A stretch of DNA of 64,000 bases from Stephania yunnanensis. Lineage: Eukaryota > Streptophyta > Magnoliopsida > Ranunculales > Menispermaceae. Positions within the stretch are counted from its first letter, which is position 1, and each line of letters begins with the position of its first letter. The notes beneath the pieces are model-generated. The model ran no database searches. It was not told the origin of the DNA and saw nothing but the letters and a program-made list of their open reading frames with translations. The DNA is taken from positions 10,696,037-10,760,036 of the forward strand of contig CM077585.1 of assembly GCA_039657365.1 (NCBI GenBank), written 5' to 3'. Both the position numbers and the translations under genes were made by a program. Of the stretch, positions 57,433-64,000 are shown piece by piece.

Positions 57433-57849
57433 ACAGCCTTCCCTACTAATAAGAATTTCTTCGTCGAAATTGAAATGACTTAAAGTAGAACTTACTAGAA
57501 TCAAAATAGGTTATGTAAGTACTCACACATATATAACTCTAACTCCCAGGTCAGTTCTTCGTCCTGTGATGTTGCCACTTGACAAGTACCGAAGGGATTT
57601 TCCTATTCCTCATTACTTTTACCTTACGGTCCAGTATCTGAATCAGCTGCTCCTCGTAGATGATGTCCTCTCTGAAGTCTATCTAGCTCAAATCTATCAT
57701 CGATTGCCTTTTTCCTCTCAACCTATCCAATCTAAGCATCAAGATATGAAACACAGGGTGAATCCCGACTAACTGTGGTGGTAGCTCCAACTCATATGCA
57801 ACCTTGCCAACTTTCCTCTTGATCCTGAATGGACCAATGAACCTAGATT
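57433..57849 (-). pseudogene. Tek-C pol 3' end with chromodomain
   Basis: Minus-strand reading: SRFIGPFRIKRKVGKVAYEL, then LPPQLVGIHPVFHILMLR (the integrase C-terminal GPF region), then EEQLIQILDRKVKVMRNRKI, PSVLVKWQHHRT and, after a one-base frame change, EELTWE. The last part is a chromodomain, so Tek-C is a chromovirus, Tekay/Del-like by inference. The remaining pol is absent: the sequence is cut at about 57850, inside the SRFIGPF motif, and joined to an LTR in opposite orientation. Confidence 0.85.
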
Positions 57850-60800
57850 ATTCTAACTTACGTCACGTGTCACCGCAGGATTCTGACGTGGAGTTTATCT
57901 AATGTAGTGTACCTGGTCAACCCACGGGAGTTGACACCGAGGTATATTATTTGTGTTTGGTATGTGTAGTATCTATTTTATAACCAAAAATATCAATCTT
58001 GAATTAGTTAGTGGTCCAATTTCTTCGAAATGCAAGTAAGGAATACCTCGAGATGCGTGTGACACGGGTACATGACTTATTTGAATGAGATAAATTGGAT
58101 TGGCACAAATTATCAATTTATATAACAAGTTCTAAGCTAAGTAAATAATAAAGTTGAGCTAAGTTGAAATGGACCGAAAATGGACCGATGCGCTTCGAGA
58201 TGCATGACGATATCAAGTAGTTGAAATAGGCAAGAACTTAGTCTAAATATGGAGCTTTGAATAATTAAAAACATTGTCCAGGTCCCTTAAAATCAAATGT
58301 TAAGGTATGACATCAAGTTGTGGCTAAATGGAGAAAATAAGCCTAAGTTATAAGTGTATGAACCAAAATAGCATAAATGGTGAGTGTATAATTAGATAAT
58401 AGGGCTTGTATGAATACATGGTCTACTAAAATATGAATACAAGTACTAAAATATACATATATACCATCAGTGGGAACTACAACTAATAACTAAGACTATA
58501 TAAAAGAGATACTTTGTAGAATTTATATTTCATTCCCAAACAAACCTTTTAAAAATCCAGCCCACACTTGTTCAATAGAAACCCCAATTTAACTAATCAA
58601 CCTATGAGATAAGAGCAACTATGTTTACCTAGGGTTTGCTCTTCAACCACTTTTGAATCCGTAAGTTGGATTGATATTTAATTCCCTTTCTCTTGTATAA
58701 AACTTCTCAACAAATTTCAGCAATCTCACGTTCTTCTCTCTCCCTTTCACTTGTTCTTGATGGCCAAGTCTCCACTAGCCTAAAAATCATTAAATTTATA
58801 GAGAGCATCAACATATTAAAAATTTGGTTCCCTTGAGTTTTTAAGACATTCTGATGAGTTTTGAGTAGTTTTTTAAAATGGTTTTTGAAATAGAAAAATG
58901 GCAATTTCCTATTGAGCTGAATTTTGTTTCAGTTCATTCTGGGCAACCAATGATGCTGAAGTTTGACCAAAATATGTATTTCATATATTTATATTGTAAG
59001 GAAGTTTTCCAAAAAGTTTTCTAATTCTCTAAGATGTTTTGAATAGTTTTTCAAATGGGTTTTGGAATAGGCGAGATTTACCTACTTAATGAGCTGATTT
59101 TTGACTTAAGGTGCTCTGAGCATCAAATGACGTTGGATTTAAACCAAAATTTTCAAAATGTATTATTGTATCATAGTGAAGCTGTCCACAAAGTTTTGTG
59201 CTTTTTCGGCATGTCTAACATAGTTTTCAGGCCATTCTTCAAAAAATAAAATTATATTTACAAATAGGGACTTAAAGTTTACTTGGAGTCACAAATTTTG
59301 TTATTGATCATATTAATGAGATTTTATTACTTGAAAGCCTAGATTTCAAGTATTTGGACTTCATGGAATCAACCTTTAGAATTGTAGGAACTTTTATTTA
59401 TTTTTAAGCCATTTTTCAAGTTGAAGGAAAACTAGCTATTACATATTTATTTGAAGGTCCCTATGGGACTATTTTGCAAATTAGTATTGCATATCAACTT
59501 GAATTGAGTTTAAATGATTTTAATTAGTTAAATAACACCCAAAAACAATTAATAAAATGTTTCGAACAATATTAAACAAGTATGGACACTTTTGGCCGAG
59601 TTAAGTGCCCAATAAGGACTTGAAATGGATAAAAGGAACCATTATACCCCAAATTGACTTGAATTGATTTGTAAGTCACAAAATGGGATTGCTTCACAAC
59701 AATACGTCAATTTACATTGTTCACACAATAAGAATCCTAATAGTCAAATACTAAGAACACCAAGTGTAAAATTATAAATGTGCAAGTTAGACTACAATTA
59801 AACTACTTTAGCAACAATGATGGTAAATACAACTTATTGAATCTAAAATATACATCACCAATCAAAATGGACACCAAGTACCTAACTAGCTATAGTCAGG
59901 CATTGGGGAGTTGATTGGGATGCGTGTCGGAGCTGCGAGACTACGTGTTAGCGTGATTAGAAATAAGTAAAACCAACTAGGAAATGTATAGTAATTCATT
60001 GAGCTTTATATTTTTATTCATATTGCACTACCTTAACTTTCTTGGGATTCCCACTCCAATATGAGTGTGATGGAGTAGTTGTCAGCTAGCTACTCAAGCC
60101 ACTACCTTGATTCACTAGATTGTTTGTTCAGGATGAGATGTGTTTTATTTGGGACACTATTGATATCCTTCATTCACGACAGTCTAGCTACAGCACGCCC
60201 TGCAGCATCATCAGACCGAATCTGTTTGGCGTTGCCACGACTATATAACTCCTACCCTGCGGCACCTGCATTTAGTGGGCTTGGACTATTTGAGAATATT
60301 TCTATTGCTTCTTTTGACACTCATTTCTTATTGTACTTTAGTTTTTCAGTCTTAATATCATGCATTCATTGTAGCTTTCTTTATATCCGCATGAATTTTA
60401 AACTTCTTTATTTATTTTGAAGTACTATTTAGATCCTACTGGCTTTTACTTACTGGACTCGTCATTCTTGTATTTGACTGAGTCCAGATCCGCAATAGAG
60501 CAAGGGCTAGGCGCATGTACTAGGCGATCTACTTTGAGGACATCGTAACGACCTTCCTTTTCTCACTTTTGTAGGTTCTTGACTGTTTGTACTACATATA
60601 TATGTTGTGTTATCATACTTTGATACATTTTAGGGTTTGAGAGACATATATGACTTGTATATCACTTTTGCATCCACTTACACTTATTACTTGGTATACA
60701 GGTTTGATATATATAAATACAGGGTTCCACATATAGGTTTTCAGACTCCTTTACATTATTCTTGAATCATTTTAATTATTAATTGCTTCCACTAACTTGT

Positions 60801-60964
60801 GAAACTTGTAAAATATTAATAACCCAACTTAAAATTTAAATTAACTGATAATTATAGATTAGAAGGCTGACTAAGCTTGTGTTGACCTCATGGAGACTGA
60901 CTTAGGGGTCCACGTAGGCTTAGGCCGGGCAAGGCCAAACTTGTAGGAAACTAGGGCCATCACA
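57850..60964 (+). repeat. Tek-C LTR, right arm of inverted repeat
   Basis: About 3.1 kb in plus orientation, ending GGGCCATCACA and followed by a primer site. Relative to the left arm it has lost about 0.5 kb (left-arm 56000-56540) and carries an inverted segment at 58545-58766. The first few bases of the LTR are missing or replaced at the junction with the pol remnant. Confidence 0.87.
58545..58766. other. micro-inversion inside the right Tek-C LTR
   Basis: AACAAACCTTTTAAAAA through TTGTTCTTGATGGC reads in the same direction as left-arm 56537-56755, whereas everything around it is inverted relative to the left arm. AAACAAA occurs at the breakpoint. Confidence 0.82.
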
Positions 60965-61055
60965 GTTGGCATCAAAGCATAAGGCTTACGCCCAACTCTT
61001 GATTAACCTACGACCATCATAAGACACAAATTAAGAATAGAGTTAGGGAATGGTT
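60965..61055 (+). other. Tek-C primer-binding site and leader stub
   Basis: TGGCATCAAAG at 60967-60977 is two bases off the initiator-Met tRNA complement. About 80 bp of leader follow before Tek-D interrupts. Confidence 0.75.
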
Positions 61056-63107
61056 TGTAACAACCTGTTTCTTTAAGCTGGTGATTAGTATAAATCTAAA
61101 TCCCAATTAACCCAAGTTAGACTTATGGTTAAGTCTGATGTATCTCGATTAACGTGTACATGTATTTTCTAGATGATTTCTGTTTTGTTTGGATTGTTTA
61201 AGGAATTTTATAGGTTGTAGTATAATAGAGAAATTATATACAAGCATATAATTGAAAAATACATAATAAACAATAAATTACCAATACATAAAGTACGGCG
61301 AGGGGTTGTAGAATGAATATGCACCCCCGAGAATATTTGTAGGCATGTCCGATGAATTTATTGGTGAGAGAATACATGAGATATATATACATACATTTAT
61401 ATATATTGTATATACAAATATATATTGAAAACTATAAGTTTGGTTTGAATTATATGGTTCGTTTGACCAGCCTTGCGATAGCGTGGTGCATATCTCGAAG
61501 AATATATATATATGAATAAAAATCTCAAGTTTATCCTAAGTTTCAATTCGATCTTTCGAGAAATGAGAGAGGAGAGCAGTTGAGGGTTTGATCTAGAGAA
61601 GATCAATCCAAGAGTTGATTCAGGAGGAGTTGAGGAGCTTAATCAATTGAGAATCCAAAGATCATCACTTTAGTAAGGTTAGTTTCTATGTTTTTGAAAT
61701 TCAATTCGATAGTAAGTGATGATTTCTCTATGAATTTTGGTATTTGTTAACAGGAAATGGTTTGCTACCTCACTAGAGGTCCTTCCTGATGATTTGGGAT
61801 AGTGTTTGAGGCTGAGGTGATCACTTGGTAAAGGAACAATGGTTGCTGCCCTATTTACTGTTGAGGCAGTGCAAAGTGGAGCGCCCCCCCATTGAGCAGA
61901 GGAATGCACTCCCTTCATCAATTGGGATGAACCTAGTTGATGGAGCGCACCCTAACTAATTAGGGAATGTGTTCCTCCCTTCAAAATAGTAAATAAAGTG
62001 AGTTTTGGTTAGAATTTCTTAAGGACTTAGAGACTGAATTAGGGGTTCTAAATGTAGGGTATAAGACCTAAGTTGATCACAAATGATAGGTGTTAGATCC
62101 CCAGGAAAGCATGAGTGACTCGTAAAATTATGGAAGTTGGAACGAATACCTAAACTGAGGTAAATATGGATTCACTTATTTATCAATATTGCTTGGGCAT
62201 CCTAGTATATATAGTTCATGTAATTTATAAACTGAATGAGGTACTATCTACACAATGATGGTTTTAATAAATGGAAAATGGTGTTTACTGTGATTCACGA
62301 GAGTAAGTTCTTGAGACGGAGACTGGGTTATATAGGAGATGGGTTACCTTCCCAGACTTTATGTAGCTTCATACTCATTAAATAGTTTATGTCGATTACA
62401 TACTCACTAGAGGGTCTCAAATAGAACTATCGGGCGATAATGGATTGGCTAGATAGAACATCGGTTAATGTGTTGGTCTAGCAATCGCATTAATGGCATT
62501 GGTGGGTAATCGACCTTAATTTTATAAATAAAATGGGAATCATAGTGTAATAGTTATTGATGTTTGACTTTTATCCATTATTTATTGAATTTTATGCTTT
62601 CCCTATTCTTGTTAGTTAACATTAGTGCATATTGTTAGTGCATAATGTTCTTCATTATCATACGGAATGTTGATAGCTATGTGAATCCTTACTTACTGAG
62701 TAAGTTGGAGCGCTCACCGTAAATTAATATTTTAGAAAAGTTGATGAGTGATACGGCTATGGGATAGAGAAGATTTAATAGTCCTGATCTTCTCTTCGTT
62801 GTAATGAATCTCCCTTATTATATATATTTGTATTGAATTATAGTTTTGCAATATCATAAGGGATGAGAGGTTTTGTATAACTGAGGTTTATTCTGGTTTG
62901 ATTTGGTACTATATATCGTATTTATTATCAAAAAAAATTTAATTTCCACTTCAATTAATATTTTTTGACATTGATATCTGATATATAGTAGTGTTTATCA
63001 GGTGTAAATGGAGAGGCTGCTAGCTTTAGTTAAGTCTAATGGGATTAACGGAGCGTAATTAGGGTTTCAGGCCAGGTATCGCCCTAATCTGGTTAAGGGA
63101 TGCTACA
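61056..63107 (+). repeat. 5' LTR of Tek-D
   Basis: About 2.05 kb from TGTAACAACCTG to GGATGCTACA, with a primer-binding site directly after it. An AT-alternating run at 61378-61430 and another at 61500-61512 may contain the TATA region. The start resembles the LTR ending at 52108. The 3' end of this element lies outside the window. No gene is seen inside. Confidence 0.8.
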
Positions 63108-63109
63108 GC

Positions 63110-63415
63110 TTGGTATAAGAGCCCAAGGTTTATCAATCTTAAGGTTTATCACTTTCGAGTTAAGTGGTAACTCTTAATACAATTTGGTATTAGAGACTGA
63201 GTTTAAGGGCTTTGTTACATTCAATAACTCTGATATAGTTTGGTATCGGAGACATGTCAAAGCCTACTCCAAAGCTTAAGGTGATTAATTCTAATACATT
63301 TTGGTATTAGAGATTACTTAAGAGAATAAAATTATTACTTGGAAATAACTGATAACTCAGACACAGTTGGGTATCAAAGTTTAAGGTTATTGACTTTGAT
63401 ATACCTTAGTATTAT
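63110..63415 (+). repeat. amplified primer-binding-site array of Tek-D
   Basis: The genuine site is TTGGTATAAGAGC at 63110. PBS-like copies follow: TTGGTATTAGAG (63184), TTGGTATCGGAG (63240), TTGGTATTAGAG (63301), TTGGGTATCAAAG (63367) and a weak one near 63404. Spacings are about 74, 56, 61, 66 and 37 bp. Most copies are preceded by a sequence like the tRNA 3' end (CTCTTAATAC, CTCTGATATA, TTCTAATACA), giving short inverted repeats such as CTCTGATA/TATCGGAG. Confidence 0.85.
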
Positions 63416-64000
63416 ACCCTAAATTTATTGACTCTGAGAGTTATCTAGAGTTATGAATAAGCGTAAGGTATGATAAACGGTTTTATCATGATTTTTGGGG
63501 TAACCAAAAAATAAAATACTGAGATACATTATTTGTTGTACTTTATTATATCAATGTGGTAGATATAAAAGTTAGGTTTTTCCCGAATGATGATAAGATG
63601 GTTGAAGTCCATCAATTTTTCATGATATGAGAAACCATTAAAGGTAACAGTTTAAGAGAACCTTAACCTTGAGGAGTTCGAAAAAGGAAAAAAATAAGGA
63701 AAACCTTACAAAGATAAAAATTAAATTCATTCTTCGAGTAACTGTCTTCAGAGGTCTTTGTTCTTGCTGATATTATTACAAATAATAGTTAGTGAAGAAG
63801 TATCTATTAGATCTAGACCTTAAGACGTGTATTAGAAGAATGAAATTTATAAAACAATGGAATACTGAATGACTTTGGATGAAACCCAAAGATGGTAAGC
63901 CACTTTGAGTTGTGATTTAATACTAGTATTGAGACTAGTTGAGTAAGAATGAAACTTGTATAGTTGATAAATTAGTCGTTAATGATAAAAGCCTATTTGA
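63416..64000 (+). other. Tek-D leader or internal sequence, running off the window
   Basis: Downstream of the primer-site array, purine-rich and with frequent stops. Fragments resembling a gypsy RT N-terminus may be present near 63860-63960 (text like TLDETQRW or GDKAT), but too weakly to call a domain. Nothing else is recognisable. Confidence 0.35.

Noticed and set aside
60079..60420. 113-codon open frame with hydrophobic stretches, as a possible membrane protein
   Set aside because: It lies inside the right Tek-C LTR and is not open in the left arm; hydrophobicity reflects T-rich DNA.
1..64000. CRISPR arrays, bacterial operons, riboswitches, rRNA genes
   Set aside because: No regularly spaced identical repeats with unique spacers, no ribosomal sequence; content is plant retroelements throughout.

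Overview
This window looks like gene-poor, AT-rich plant nuclear DNA, most likely pericentromeric or other heterochromatin of a dicot with a repeat-rich genome. The species cannot be told from the sequence. I see no convincing host protein gene, tRNA, rRNA or CRISPR array. Nearly everything recognisable is retrotransposon: Ty1/copia, Ty3/gypsy (chromoviruses of Tekay/Del character and one Athila-like element) and 3' pieces of a LINE with a TTG-repeat tail. All coding regions are broken by stops, frameshifts, deletions or nested insertions, so they are annotated as pseudogenes.

Nest 1 (about 640-20064). An old copia-family LTR was split by a chromovirus ('Tek-A', 1188-19927, + strand, target duplication TATAT). 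The 5' LTR of Tek-A was later split by a complete-length but broken copia element ('Cop-B', 2307-10944, - strand, target duplication TGTAT). The 3' LTR of Cop-B then received a 5'-truncated LINE (2697-3682, 15-bp target duplication with one mismatch). Just right of the nest is a 523-bp LTR with a primer-binding site (20065-20600) from another LTR element.

Middle (about 20600-28209). Degenerate LTR-type sequence: an LTR related to the chromovirus of the right end (24085-26740, -) and an LTR fragment related to Tek-A (26741-27745, +).

Nest 2 (28210-47283). A second member of the same copia family ('Cop-A', + strand, perfect target duplication TATTA) is interrupted inside its integrase by an Athila-like Ty3/gypsy element ('Ath', 32792-44399, - strand, target duplication CCCAG/CCCAA). 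The 5' LTR of Ath is in turn interrupted by another truncated LINE (41345-42946).

Right part (47284-64000). Unassigned degenerate DNA with a 67-bp LINE tail that carries a perfect 10-bp target duplication (48982-49068); an LTR-like block on the minus strand ending at 52108; then two LTRs of one chromovirus family ('Tek-C') lying head to head as a roughly 3-kb inverted repeat (53812-57432 and 57850-60964) around a pol/chromodomain remnant. A further LTR element ('Tek-D', LTR 61056-63107) entered the leader of the right Tek-C copy and runs off the window.

The most unusual signal is a tandem amplification of the primer-binding site (complement of the initiator-Met tRNA 3' end) downstream of the 5' LTR in two different elements: an exact 76-bp period in Tek-A (12351-12514) and five or six copies in Tek-D (63110-63415). 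Each extra copy is preceded by its own near reverse complement, so each could form a hairpin.
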